From NCBI GenBank assembly GCA_038380435.1, contig JAWZYU010000129.1, forward strand, positions 588,501 to 652,500: a stretch of DNA of 64,000 nucleotides. Direction: 5' to 3'. Of the stretch, positions 11,094 through 23,008 are shown one piece after another. The notes beneath the pieces were generated by a model, which worked only from the letters and a program-made list of their open reading frames with translations, was not told the DNA's origin and did not search any database. The position numbers were made by a program, and so were the translations under genes. Source of the DNA: Ryuthela nishihirai (lineage: Eukaryota; Arthropoda; Arachnida; Araneae; Heptathelidae). Position 1 is the stretch's first letter, and each line of letters starts with the position of its first letter.

Positions 11094-11230
11094 GGTTCTC
11101 AAAACCTTTTAGGCCTCACGTACCTTCTGGAAAAGTGTATGTTACTGGCGTACCCCCTGTATAGATACAGAAAACTATAGTTATAAGAATGGGAATAAAA
11201 TAAAACGTATATATATATACACACATTCTT
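11094..11230 (+). mobile_element. hAT-like transposon terminus (candidate)
   Basis: It begins CAGTGGTTCTCAAAACC, continues with CTCACGTACC and GGCGTACCCC, and resembles the ends of many non-autonomous hAT elements. A copy is at 36266-36415. The opposite terminus and an 8-bp target duplication could not be found, so this may be a solo end. Confidence 0.4.
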
Positions 11231-11877
11231 TATTGTAAAATTTTTGATCAAAATATTATCAGATTTATTCCGGATATCGGAGCAATCTTCCGATGTCTGT
11301 CGTTTTTTAAAAAGTTCGGTAATATATGGTCAGTGACTTAGTTGTTTATACGAAAGTTGTTAAAGCTAAAACTAATTCGTGACGGAAATGCAAATTACGA
11401 AACAAAAGGCGTATCCGGTTTAACGATTCGAAAAGCATTGTTGTGTCATCGATTCTTTACCATAGAAGCTGTTTTATTCGATTCTTTTTCATCGTGAAAG
11501 GTTATTTATTTTTTTAAAAGTCTCATCGTATTATGACAAGGAACTGTTTTAGGTGCATTGTAACAGTTACTAGTGAATATAGAACTTAGGTTTTCAACTG
11601 AAATATATTTCATTGGTTAGGTGTCGTTATTTATGTTATTAAGAGCTTTCCGGGAGTCTCCGAAACGACAAAGAGCAGTCATTTCTGCACGTAAGTTGCA
11701 GGTTTTGTAACCAAAACTAAATCTCCTTTATTTATTTACTAAAAATGGAATGGAACCCGGCGACCGACGCAGAATGAATTTGGCTAATATTCTAGGAGTA
11801 CAGCGCTTGTGGAAAAAATAAATTGCCAACTGCACACGGTGTTCCCAGGTTGTCACCCTCCCAAGTACTGACCGCGA
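11231..11877. other. AT-rich non-coding stretch
   Basis: Part (11231-11690) matches about 36416-36700 in unit C with indels. No gene or structured repeat is recognised. Confidence 0.4.
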
Positions 11878-12287
11878 GGGGACACACTGGACAGCTGTAG
11901 GAGACAGATGGAAGACTCCAGTCAAGGCCGTCCAGCGTGTTCTTTAACGTTGGGTAGTTTTACCTCTAAACGGCACTTTTTTTGCATGCAATGAGCTGAA
12001 TGGTAGGTCACAAGGTCCCTGAAGGCTCAGGAAAAGTTCAGGGACAGGGGACACACTGGACAGCTGTAGGAGACAAATGGCAGACTCCAGTCAAGGTCGT
12101 CCAGCGTGTTCTTTAACGTTGGGTAGTTTTACCTCTAAACGGCACTTTTTTGGCATGCAATGAGCTGAATGGCCAGGCCACAAGGACCCTGAAGGCTCAG
12201 GGAAAGTGGAGGGAAAGGGGACACACTGGACAGCTGTAGGAGACAGATGGCAGACCCCAGTCAAGGCCGTCCAGCGTGTTCTTTAAC
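11878..12287 (-). repeat. Tandem array of SINE2 tail segments (~170-bp period)
   Basis: The motif GGGGACACACTGGACAGCTG starts at 11878, 12047 and 12217, and a related GGGGACCCACTGG is at 12385, giving periods of 168-170 bp. Each unit runs through TTCTTTAACGTTGGGTAGTTTTACC and the complement of the SINE2 tail. This looks like tandem amplification of the 3' half of SINE2, not separate insertions. Confidence 0.7.
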
Positions 12288-12613
12288 GTTGGGTAGTTTT
12301 GCCTCTAAACGGCACTTTTTTTGCATAGAATACGCTGAATGGCCAGGTCACAATGACCTTGAAAGCTCAAAAGAAGTTGGGCGAGGGGACCCACTGGAAT
12401 AGTTGTTGGGAGACAGATGGTAGCCTGAAGGTAAGTCATCCAGTGCGTTCTTTAACGCGCACACAGTATGGCTCTCCGGCACACGGAACCACGGTTTAAC
12501 GTCCCGTTAGGAAGACGGCGACCTTTACAAGTCAATGGGTGTCCCTACTGACCGACGGCAGGGCGGGGAGCCTTACGGAGATAAATCTTAACGCTGACCC
12601 CAGCTGGAACTCG
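12288..12613 (-). mobile_element. SINE2 copy lacking the tRNA-like head, last unit of the tail array
   Basis: It continues the array into a diverged body (CCCGTTAGGAAGACGGCG) and stops within the head at GGAACTCG, where it joins the next SINE2 at ACAGATGGTAGCC. Confidence 0.65.
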
Positions 12614-12874
12614 ACAGATGGTAGCCTCCCGTCAAGGCCATCCAGCGTGTTCTTTAACGTGCACAGGGTATGGCTCTCCCGCACACGGGACCACGGCTTA
12701 ACGTTCCATCCGACGGACGGCGGCTTTTCGAAACCCATCGTTGTCCCCTACTGACCGTGCGCAGGGCGGGGAATTTTGCGGAGATAAATCTCAACGTTGA
12801 CCCAGCTGGGACTCGACTCTAGGAACTACAGATTACGAGCCTGGCACGCTACCAACTGAGCCACCCTCGCCCCC
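12614..12874 (-). mobile_element. SINE2 copy lacking the tail
   Basis: The body and tRNA-like head are complete (minus strand, ending at the complement of GGTGGCTCAGT). The tail half is missing because of the join to the preceding copy. It directly abuts the 105-bp minisatellite. Confidence 0.7.
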
Positions 12875-12879
12875 AATGT

Positions 12880-13825
12880 GGTTGATTGTAGAATTCAGGA
12901 AGAATACCTGGCAACGATTTTTTTAGAAATTAGTGATCTGACAACCTTTGTATACGTTCAGGAAGGTTGCCAAATCATTAATTATTAAAAAAGAAATCGT
13001 TGGCAGATATTTTTCCCGAATTCTGTAATCAACCATGGTGTTCGGATACTTTTTTGAGCGAGTATACACGGTTGCCAGATCACTAATATATATATATAAA
13101 AAAAAATCGTTGGCAGATATTTTTCATGAATTCTGTAATCAACCATATTGTTCGGAAACTTTTTTGAGCGAGTGTACACGGTTGCCAGATCACTAATATA
13201 TATATATATATAAAAATCGTTGCCAGATATTTTTCATGAATTCTGTAATCAACCATATTGTTCGGATAATTTTTTGAGCGACTGTACGTATACGAAGATT
13301 GCAATATCACTAATTTCTCAAAAAAAATCGTTGACAGATATTCTTTCCGAATTCTGTAGATTTTGTTAGTGTTCGGATATTTATTTCAACGACTGTACAC
13401 GTAGGTTGCCAGATCACTAATTTCTAAAAAATCGTTGCCACATATTTTTTCTCAATTCTCTAATCAACCATAGTGTTCGGATATTTATTTCAGCGACTGT
13501 ACACGAAGGTTGCCAGATAAGTATTTTCTAAAAACGTCGTTGCCAGATATTTTTTCTGAATTCTGAAATCAACTATAGTGTTCGAATATTTGTTTGAGTG
13601 ACTGTACACCAAAATAGCCAGATCACTATTTTCTAAAAACGTCGTTGCCAGATATTTTTTCTGAATTCTGAAATCAACTATAGTGTTCGAATTTCTTTGA
13701 GCGACTGTACACAAAAATAGCCAGATCACTATTTTCTAAAAACGTCGTTGCCAGATATTTTTTCTGAATTCTGAAATCAACTATAGTGTTCGAATATTTG
13801 TTTGAGCGACTGTACACGCTCCAAA
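12880..13825. repeat. ~105-bp minisatellite (unit A)
   Basis: About nine imperfect units carry TTGCCAGATCACTAAT, a T-rich block, GAATTCTGTAATCAACCATA and GAGCGACTGTACAC. The start of the first motif recurs near 13070, 13179, 13287, 13405, 13509, 13616 and 13719. Homologous arrays lie at 24570-25395 (same orientation) and 39585-40460 (inverted). Open frames across it are repeat artefacts. Confidence 0.85.
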
Positions 13826-14262
13826 TTATCAGGTTGGCAGGTGTCCAAATTCTTCACCTGATATTGGGAATCATCATTTGCCTGCCTGCGTGATTATCAA
13901 AAACAACAATTGCAGATTCGTCATCCGTGAATCATTTCGTGAATAAGAATGAAAACGGTGGCCACATGGTCACGAAATCGGACTTCAAAGTGTCACAGTT
14001 GCTAATCGCAAAACTCTTATGAAAAGTGCGTGCTTTGCATCGTTTCTTATCGCTTATGAAACGCCCAAGATTCAAGTCCGCGGAGATAACTTTGTGAACA
14101 TGATTTGCAAGATGAAAGTATTCACTTAGAACAGATTACTTGGGACTTATCGTTAATTTAAATAACATCTAAAGTGCTTAGTGCGTGTTTCAAGTGATAT
14201 TTGAAAACGATGGACCACATTTTCAAGTTTTAACTTATAAATTTTGGTATCTGTTAATATTC
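13826..14262. other. Conserved non-coding block next to the minisatellite
   Basis: It recurs at about 25396-25812 and inverted at about 39150-39585. It contains CCAAATTATCAGGTTGGCAGG and a 60-codon open frame seen in units B and C (25497-25679 and 39288-39470) but interrupted here. That frame conservation most likely reflects recent duplication. Confidence 0.5.
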
Positions 14263-14802
14263 GTCTGTGAGCGGCACTTTTTTGCACACCATGGGCTAAA
14301 TGACAAGGTCACAAGGACACCGAAGGCTCAGAGAAGTTTGGGGGAGGCTAAACAGTTGTTGTGAGACAGATGGTAGTCTCCCGTCAAGGCCATCCAGCGT
14401 GTTCTTTAACGTACACAGGGTATGGTACTTTTTTGCAAACCATGGTCTAAATGGCCATGCCACATGGACCCCAAAGGCTCAGAAAAGGTTGGTGGAGGGT
14501 CCTCACTGGTACAGCTGTTGTGAGACAGATGATAGCCTCCCGTCAAGGCCACCCAGCGTGTTCTTTAACGTAAACAGGGTATGGTACTTTTTTTGCAAAC
14601 CTTGGGTTAAATGGCCATGCCACATGGACCCCGAAGGCTCAGAGAAGGTTGGGGGAGGGTCCTCACTGGAACAGCTGTTGGGAGACAGATGATAGCCTCC
14701 CGTCAAAGCCATGCAACGTGTTCTTTAACGTGCACAGTGTATGGCTTTCCCGCACACGGAGACACGGCCTAAGATCCATCCGACGGCCTTTCCAAGCTTA
14801 TC
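14263..14802 (-). repeat. Tandem array of partial SINE2 copies (150-160-bp period)
   Basis: The ACTTTTTTGCA motif appears at about 14275, 14425 and 14584. The units join at GGTATGGTACTTTTTTGC, so the tail of one unit is fused to the body of the next. The last unit extends to CCTTTCCAAGC and meets the inverted arm at the shared string CGGTCAGTAG. A 130-codon open frame across it is an artefact. Confidence 0.75.
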
Positions 14803-15310
14803 GGTCAGTAGAACTAATCGTTGTCCGAGGAAAAAAAATTCTTTGCTTAAATTTTGATATCTTCATGTTCGTATTTGTCGTTACAGTAGGCGTAGAAATA
14901 TATCTATATCGTAAATGATCAAACGGCAGTATTTTTTATGTACAGGTTTTCACATCTATTTGACCCATTACCGCCTGTCTGGATAGCCTTCTACAAAAAG
15001 AGAGAAAATAAATATGCCTAAACAAGTAATTTCTTCCATTGGTGTAAAATAAGCTAAAGGTAATTTAATTTATTTTAATAACATTCAAAATAATTTACTT
15101 ATTAAGATTTTATTTAAATGTTTCCGAATATTATAAAAATATTTACCAAAATTAAAAAAAGAAATAACTACCAGTTAATATTTTAGGATTAGAAATTCTT
15201 TTCGATTTATACAGTTTGTTTCTGAAATATATTATAAAAATTATAGTGGCAACACTGGACATTCTAGTGATGACGTCACGTCCGTGTTTTCGCGATATCG
15301 TTTGTAATCC
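14803..15310 (-). repeat. Inverted copy of arm F, first half (unit A)
   Basis: It is the reverse complement of about 300-1145 (and of 17220-18060) with an internal deletion between CCCATTA and CCGCCTGTCTGG. It carries GGCAACAC, TGACGTCA (15271-15278) and CCGTGTTTTCGCGA. The same inverted arm is at 26952-27470. With 17220-18060 it brackets about 1.9 kb as a large inverted repeat. Confidence 0.7.
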
Positions 15311-15544
15311 TTATTTAACCGCTGTATTCTTCCAGTAATTTAACTTTTAATTTACATTCACACGTTATAGTTTTTATTCTGAGGAAGTCATACAATCTGT
15401 AGCTGAATTTCTTATCACTGTGGGAAATAAAATTTATTGATGACACATTTCAAATTTCGGTAGGAGAATAGATAGTTTCGTCGGTGCAGTGTAAAATTTT
15501 ACCTTTAGGCGTTTGTAATTACTTTACAAGTTATTTGTTTCGCA
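15311..15544. other. Non-coding spacer
   Basis: AT-rich. Nearly identical to 27471-27704 in unit B. No gene is seen. Confidence 0.4.
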
Positions 15545-16380
15545 GAATTGCCTGGTAGAGCTCTGTGCTGTCCAACTGCTTCTTCGGCTCTGTCAGCCAA
15601 AGATTATTATCAGGAGCTAACTGATCCTTTACACGTTTATTAAGGTCTCTATAATGCTTTCTATTAGGATTAGTATTGATTCAGGACATTCCTGTAGTTC
15701 TTTCTTTCTAAAATAAACTCAAGTGCCTTGTCACTCGGATAATTATGCGTCCTCTGTTTAATTTTTCGTAACAGAGTACTGTTAGTTTCCAAAAAAGTCT
15801 ATTTTAAGTGGTCACATTTTTCCTGAACTTCAGTAGCAAGCAAACCACGACTGTCATAATGAGTAAGTAACCTATCATGATAAGATGTACTCTAATTAGG
15901 TCATTCACAGCTTCATAATTAAAGGTAAATTTTTTAACCTTAACACAACACTTCTTAAGTTTAAAACGCAAAACGCTTTGAACAAGATAATGGTCAGATC
16001 CAATATCAGCTTCGGAATATGACCTGTTCTTTGTAACAGAAGTAGTCCATTTGCTGTTAATTAATATATAATCTACAACGTTCTTATGCAGCCCATGAGA
16101 TGAAACCCACGTGTACATATGTATGTCGCGGTGTTTGTAATAAGTGTTAGTTATTCTGAAACCATTGAGTTTTTAATATTGGCATTGACGTCCGTAGAAC
16201 AAGGGTAACATCTCATTTTTTCACAGAATTCGAAATACCTTGAAGTTGTCTCTAACACTTATTTTCTCATCGTCATCCACAGTGGTGGCATAACAGTAGA
16301 TAAGTTTGAAGTCCTTAACCCTTGTCTGTAATTTTGCTGTAAACAACCTTTCATTAATATCCTAGAAGAGCATCACTAGT
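15545..16380 (-). pseudogene. Older RTE-like fragment (endonuclease part only)
   Basis: It matches the minus-strand endonuclease and linker part of the RTE-like elements, including YTWVSSHGLHKNVVDYILIN and DIGSDHYLVQSVL, with many frameshifts and small deletions. It lacks the reverse transcriptase. It is more diverged than the two longer copies, so it predates them. The same fragment is at 27705-28525 in unit B, and a tiny remnant is near 42890-42950 in unit C. Confidence 0.8.
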
Positions 16381-16384
16381 GTGT

Positions 16385-17076
16385 CACGCCTTGGTGATGT
16401 TTATTCTCTTTCTTCACCGAAAATTTAAGATACTCACGGTGAATCCGAAAAACTTTTGAAAGAGGTACTAGGTTAAAAGGAATGCATCTTATTTCTGCTC
16501 CATAATTTTTAGTACATTTGGTATAGAAGATATCGAAAAATATAAGTGCGGAAGAGGAAACAAACCCCTCTGTTGGGAATACGAAACAATGTAAAATGTC
16601 ATTTCCTCCGGATTGTGTAAACAATGCATTCTGAAACGTCACTCTCCGATGTCATTCGCCTCCTATTGAATTCGTCCAACGCTTTTCTCGCTGTTCCATT
16701 AGCCGCGTTAGCTATTAAAATATCGCGAAGAAGTCATCCTATTTTGAGGGTTTGTAGTTATCAGAGGCAAGGCCCTTGCGGTTGATAAATAACGTCTGCC
16801 TGTCCTTCTGTAACATAGAACTCTGGTGGTCGAAAAGTTTCAGCAAAAGCCAGTTAAATAATATTCGTGAAGTGTTTGTTGTTCTTTTATATATTCCTTC
16901 AGGTAAGTAACTTTGTAGTGAATAATTAGTTAAGAGTATAGATAATCTAATTCTACAGTTTTTAGCCTAAGAGCTATGAAATTTCGGTCGGTTTCGAACC
17001 AATAAATAGTATACAGCCCATTATTCTGATTATGGGATATAAAATTGATAGTTAACCGCTATTTGTCGGTGTCGAC
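16385..17076. repeat. Terminal block of unit A with inverted arm (second half of F)
   Basis: It matches 28527-29270 and 42955-43653. The part 16860-17070 is the reverse complement of 1180-1395 and 18110-18320 at roughly 80% identity by eye, so each unit boundary is flanked by a ~210-bp inverted repeat. No gene is seen. Confidence 0.6.
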
Positions 17077-17219
17077 CACTTTATTTTGACTCGTCATACG
17101 GACATTATTCATTTCCTATGCTTTTCACGTACCCTACGGAACGGGTACAGAATTTCCTTGTTATGCCAGTGAGAAACGTTACTTGGAAGCTCTAAAATAT
17201 GCATTTAATGGAACAAATC

Positions 17220-18320
17220 CTATCGCGAAAACACGGACATGACGTCATCTCTGATATGTCCAAGTGTTGCCACCATAATTTTTATAAGATCTTTCAAAAC
17301 CAAAGTATGTATAAAACAAAAAGAATTTCTAATCCTAAAATATTAACTGGTAGTTATTTCCTTTTTATAATTTTGGTAAATATTTTTATAATATTCTGAA
17401 ATATTTAAATAAAATCTTAATAAGTAAATTATTTTGAATGTTATTAAAATATATTAACTTTACCTTATCTGAAACCAATGAATGGAATTGCTTGTTTAGG
17501 CATATTTATTTTCGCTCTTTTTGTTGAAGGCTGTCCAGACAGGCGGTAACCAGGTGGCTTTCACAAAACTCGTTTCCCTATGGTGTCCAACGAGAAATTC
17601 CTAGATCGAGGCTAGGTATGAATCTCTTAAGTATGTTATAGGCAACTTTGTCCTTAGGGGTAAAGAATGCTTTTCCTGTGTTCCCAAAGGACAACCCTGT
17701 GGTTTAATCTAAGACTTCTATTACACATTTCGCTGTACTGTACATTACCTTCTTCTTAGCTCTGAACAATGCGTTTCCGTGTAGTGGGTAAATTATATAT
17801 TTATCGCCAATTTGACATTTCTTGGGCTCGTTACGTCACCCTATCAGCTCGATATATATGTTGCGAATATCAGACGTTGGTTTCAAACTTCGTCCACGAT
17901 AATAGGCAAATACATCTGAAAGCCTGTGCATAAAAATACTGCCGTTTGATCATTTACGATATAGAAATATTTATACGCATACTGTAACGACGAAATGAAG
18001 AAATCAAAAATTAAGCAAAGAATTTTTTTTCCTCGGACAACCATTAGTCCTATTGAGCGAGCTTTACAAAATCGGAGCCGAAATGAAAGGGGTCGTTTGT
18101 GGTCGACAGCGAGAAATAGCGTTTAACTATAAAATTTATATCTGATAATCAGATTAATGTGCTGCATAGTAGCTCTCGGTTGAAATTTCATAACTCTCAT
18201 GCCAAAAAGTGGAAAATTAGATTACCTCTACTGTAAATTAATTATTCAGTACAAAGTTACTCACCTGAAAGAATTTATAAACGAACCACCAACACTTTAT
18301 GAATATTATTAAACTTGATT
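17220..18320 (+). repeat. Arm F (unit B copy)
   Basis: A direct copy of 300-1400. TGACGTCA is at 17240-17247. It is preceded by a shortened start block: the satellite monomer is cut after TTTAATGGA. Confidence 0.6.
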
Positions 18321-18497
18321 CACCTAATATTTTTTCGTACAGCAGAATGGTGATTTAGAGAAGGGCATAGGGAATACAGTCCGTGTGTATTTTTTAATCG
18401 CATAGACCTTGCCAGTGGTTGCTTATTACACTGTAATGTGTTCCCGGTACGCAAAGCTCCAAAAATCTCAAAAAAAGTGTAAAAAACTCAAATTATG

Positions 18498-21315
18498 TCA
18501 ATTATTACTCCCCAATCTATAATTATTCATACGGGCAACATGGCGAAACCAAGGGAATCTCTCTCTGCAAAATATGCTGCTTAAAGGAGGTTGCAAACTC
18601 CTTTGCCTAACCTGATCATTAGTTACAAAGTTGAACCACCTAATGCCGAAGATACTGCGTATGCATCTGGAATCAAAAGCATCTAGTTTCCTGTTATGTT
18701 GTTTACAAAGTGTCCACGTTTCACTACCATAACTAACCCTAGAAAGAACCAAACAAACTAATATACAGTCTAATTTTTGTCTTTAGGTGACGCCTATTTC
18801 TCCACACTCTCCATAGATTCTTAAAAGTCCCGGCAGCAATCCCTATTCGTGTGTTAATCTCATGCCGCACATCACCATTATCTGTTACATAGCTCCCAAG
18901 ATAATTAAACTGTGACACCTGCTCAAGACTACAACCATTCAGATTAACTGAATCACAGCCTGCCTGACCAATTTTCATCACTTTAGTTTTCTCTTTGTCT
19001 ATAACCAAACCTACTCTACTACCAGTCTCATCAACAGCTCGAATAAAAGAGTTCATCTCATCAACATCATTTGCCAAAAGGGCTAAATCATCAGCATAAT
19101 CTAAATCAGACCTTTTAGCATCTCCAGTCCATTTAAAGCCAAAAACTTTCCCTTTATGTGAATTTTGCATAACATAATCAATAACCAAACTAAAGAGAAA
19201 AGAAGACAAAATGCACCCTTGTCGAACACCAGAAGTAATGCTAAAGCAATTGCTACAAGCCTTACCAGCTTTCACACACGAGTCAGTGTTATTATAGAGA
19301 GTTTTGATTATGTTAACTAACTTGTGACGTATAACATATGATCTCACAATCAACTACAAATCATGACGATCAACAGAGTCGAAAGCCTTTTTGAAATCAA
19401 CAAAGCTAGTAATGAAAGGTTTCTGAAACTCTAAACATTTCTGAAGAATCTGCGTAAGTGAAAATATCTGATACACACATCCCTTACCTCTTTCTTAATC
19501 CACATTGCTCATAACGCAATTGGCTGTCAACCAGATTCTTATTTCTATTAAGCACAATCATGGAAGGAACTTTACCTGGAACAGAGAGTAGGCTGATACC
19601 CCTATATATAGTTATCACAAGAACTGTGATCACCTTTCTTGAAAATTGGGATAACAATAGCTGTGGTAAAATCCTTAGGAACCATGCCTTATCATAAAAG
19701 ATATTGAGATTTTCAGTCATCCAAGTGGTAACCGAAACATTTCCAGTTCTGAGCATTTCTGTAGTAATTTCGTCTTCCCCTGGGGATTTATGAGGTTTAA
19801 GTTTAGAGACAGCCAAAATAACTTCAGATTGTGTTATAGGGCCAACATTAAAGCCACCAATGCATGCATCATCATTGGAAACAATGATGAAGAACTAACT
19901 GCATTGTTTAGAACATCACTGAAATGCTCAGCCCACCTAGCCATGAGAGAATCCTCACCTTCTATAACCTTACCTTGTTTATCATTCAATCCCTCTATAC
20001 CTGTCCGTTTTTTACCACACAAATCATTAACTATCTGGTACAGCTCTCTGCTGTTGTGCTGTCTAACTGCTTCCTCGGCTTGTCAGCCAAACCATCAAGC
20101 CAAAGATTCTTATCAGCAGCTAACTGATCTTTTACACGTTTATTAAGTTCTCTGTAATGCTTTCTATTAGGACTAGTAGGATATTGATCAAGGACATTCC
20201 TGCAGTTCTTTCTTTCCAAAATAAGCTCAAGTGCCTTATCACTCAGATAATTCTGTCTCCTCTGCTCCTTTTTTCCTAAAAGAGTACTGTTAGTGTCCAA
20301 AAAAGCCTGTTTAAAATCGCCCCATTCATCCTCAACTTCAGTAGTAAGCATACCATGACTGTCATAATGACTAAGTAACCTATCATGGTAAGCTTTAGCT
20401 ATAACTGGGTCTTTCAGAGCTTCAGTATTAAAAGTAAATTTTTTAACCCTAGCACAACATTTTATTAGTTTAAGTTGCAAGACACTTTTAACAAGGTAAT
20501 GGTCAGATCCAATTTCAGCTCCCCTATATGACCTGGTATTCCTAACAGAACTAGCCCATTTGCTGTTAATTAATATATAATCAATATATTCTTATGCAGC
20601 CCATCGGATGAAACCCATGTGTACTTATGTCTGTCGTGGTGTTTGTAATAAGTGTTAGTTATTCTGAATCCATTGAGTTTACTTACCTGTAGGAGACGTT
20701 GCCCCATTGCCATTGCAGCTAACAATGCCAAACGGGCCAATTACCCCTCCCCAAAGGTCAGAGTTAGTACCAACTTTGACATTGAAGTCACCAAGCTTGA
20801 TAGAATTCAAATATCCTGAAGTTGTGCATAAAATCTGTCCTTCTCATCCTCATCCTCGGTGGGGGCATAACAGCATATAACGTTCAAGTCTTTAACGCTT
20901 GTCTGAAATTTTGCTGTAAGAAGCCTTCCATTAATGCACTCATATCCTAGAAGAGCATCACTAGTGTGTCTGCTGACAAGTAGACCCAAGCCTTGGTGAT
21001 GCTTATTGTCGTCCCTCCCTGACAAGAGAAATTTAAAGTTTTTTTTTTATGAATCTGACCTTTATCTGTCCATCTGGTCTCTTGCAAGCCGAGAATATCT
21101 AAATTATAATGGTGGAATTCTTGTGTGAGGACATTAAGAGAATAAGCTCTGTGCAGAGTCCTCACATTCCAACTACCTATGGAGAGAAAATGGTTAGTGG
21201 GATGTTTAAAGAAACTATGTTTATTGAGAGAGGGAATGCCAACAATATCAAACAGCCCCCTAATCGGAGACATGGGGCAAAGACCCGTCCCCACACCACT
21301 AAAGGCTGAAGCCAT
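18498..21315 (-). pseudogene. RTE-like non-LTR retrotransposon ORF, decayed copy B
   Basis: It is colinear with the copy in unit A. The N-terminal part reads GSWNVRTLHRAYSLNVL with LDILGLQETRW, then CCYAPTED, GSDHY-type endonuclease motifs (partly deleted), then KSPGEDEITTEML, ITSGVRQGCILS, an intact LDYADDLALL reverse transcriptase box, and GSETWTLCKQ with FPWFRHVARM. Frame pieces lie at 20947-21315, 20807-21025, 20031-20480, 19484-19816, 18739-19353 and 18498-18752. A deletion near 20800 removes the LGDFN region. It is inactive, though the catalytic box is better kept than in copy A. Confidence 0.85.
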
Positions 21316-21453
21316 CTACAGTGGAAGACTTCCTCCAATGTAGAATTTGACGATGCCAATAGACGCAAAGAGTTCAGGTGGCTGCGATGACCTCTGCTGA
21401 GAATTATTCACCAGCTGATAAACATATCCTGTGAATCTATTCACTTGGGGCTG

Positions 21454-21552
21454 TCATCCCACAAACAAACAGAAAACACAGCGGAAGATTATCCCTCCAC
21501 AGAAGCCCACCAGTGCAGCAAAATCAGGATTCATAATCAGGCTCTGAGCCAT
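21454..21552 (-). other. Conserved 32-codon hydrophobic small ORF (copy B)
   Basis: The same length and stop position as 4539-4637 and 31029-31127. The core FAALVGFCGGIIFRCVFC could span a membrane. Function unknown. Confidence 0.3.
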
Positions 21553-21559
21553 GTATTTG

Positions 21560-23008
21560 TCCAGTCCAGTGGGTATATGGTCAGCACCAGGACCCTGTGT
21601 GGTTGACCACTCCTCAGTAGGGTGGAAAAATAAAAGTAGCCATAGTTTTCCAGATCAGTAGGCCACACTAATCTGGCAGCCCTCCCCTTCCGTTCACTTC
21701 TACAAGAGAGTATCTCTTTTGGAAGGTCCCCCCATTACCACTCCGCTAACAACCCATCGAAATTCTTATCAATTTACATAAATATCACAGCACTTTCAAC
21801 ATAACGAAAACTTTTAAACATATTACTAGCGACTAAATTAAAACCCTTCTCTCGAATTCTTTAGAATACACCACTGTACACTATTCATCAGACAAAATCA
21901 TATTAACTCCAACATTGCCACCAAATACATCTCAACACTAGGAATATTAAATACCCTATATATATATACACACAACGTACCGAGAGGAAACACTAGAGAA
22001 AGAAAGTACAGCATCATACTTAAAAAAAGAAACCAATCCTGCTATTCGTAAAGAGTTTTTCTCCAAACCACAATTAGAAATTTAAAAAACACAGCTGAAA
22101 GCAAAACTCTATAAATTACACAGATTCAATTATTTTCAAACCTCTTAACATCAAAGGAAATGAAAAAAAAGAATCAACAATAAATTATATTCAAGTGAGC
22201 TACATAACTCATAACTTATGATCATTTCCGCTTCCTTTCTGCGAAAAATTCACTTTATTACATTATCAGATTTAAACATTATTCGAACATGGAAATTTTT
22301 TCTCACCAAATATCTACACTTGATTAATAATTTCACCGTCTAATACAGAAAATAATTCACATCAGATCTACATATTATGAAATTCAAATCTTGTAAATAA
22401 TCTCTCTCATATCAACTTCATCTTACACCTAAAATATGTTCATATTTGCAATAATACTACACATACGTTGCTACTTTGAAGAAACAATATCATGCACTTC
22501 CGGTTATTGAATAAGCTTTATGCGATATAAGTGTTGGTAATTTTAGTATTTCCGGCTAGGCGAACAAGATTAAGCAGAGGTTTGGTTTCGGAATATAAAA
22601 AATAGACTTGGTATTTTAAGACGTATACCTGATTTGAAAAACATATATTGCGATAACAGACGTTACATTGCGAATGCTTAGTCACAGTGAGGTAATTATC
22701 AGAGTTTATAATTCAAATAGGAAAGGGGGATATGTTTTCAACAGGATTCTGAATAGAAAGTAGTTGATTATGAAATAATACAAAGTCTGAAGATTAGATA
22801 TTACACTATGACTTTTAAAATTTTTTTATATTTAGATTATTCATTGTCAATAATTTATTTTGAAATTTTGAGAGTATTTAATAATTAGTACGGTAAATCC
22901 GGTCTTGGTGTATTAATTCAACGTTACATCATACTGGGCGATCCTTCTCGAGGTTTTCCGAAATGCAATTAAAATTCGAGTTTAGAATTTCGAAAAAAGC
23001 TGACAGTT
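21560..23008. other. AT-rich flank of the RTE-like element (unit B)
   Basis: It matches 4640-6128. No gene is seen. Confidence 0.45.

Larger units (their letters stand above)
1..17076. repeat. Higher-order repeat unit A (left end outside the window)
   Basis: This 17.1-kb unit starts with a CACTTTATTTT-GGCTCG sequence that recurs at 17077, 29271 and 43654, each time followed by the same several hundred bases. In order it holds a start block (1-300), arm F (300-1400), an RTE-like element (1561-4358), AT-rich flank, SINE clusters (7.0-12.9 kb), a 105-bp minisatellite, a SINE2 tail array, an inverted arm (14803-15310), an older RTE fragment and a terminal block (16385-17076). It is the longest unit. 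Unit B lacks most of 7.35-12.6 kb. Confidence 0.8.

Noticed and set aside
12880..13825. A CRISPR-like array
   Set aside because: The whole ~105-bp unit is repeated without unique spacers, and the genome is eukaryotic.
14300..14692. A 130-aa plus-strand protein, with similar frames at 25850, 26212, 26455, 33601, 34078 and 40458
   Set aside because: These are translations across SINE2 copies and their tandem fusions. The frame changes from copy to copy.
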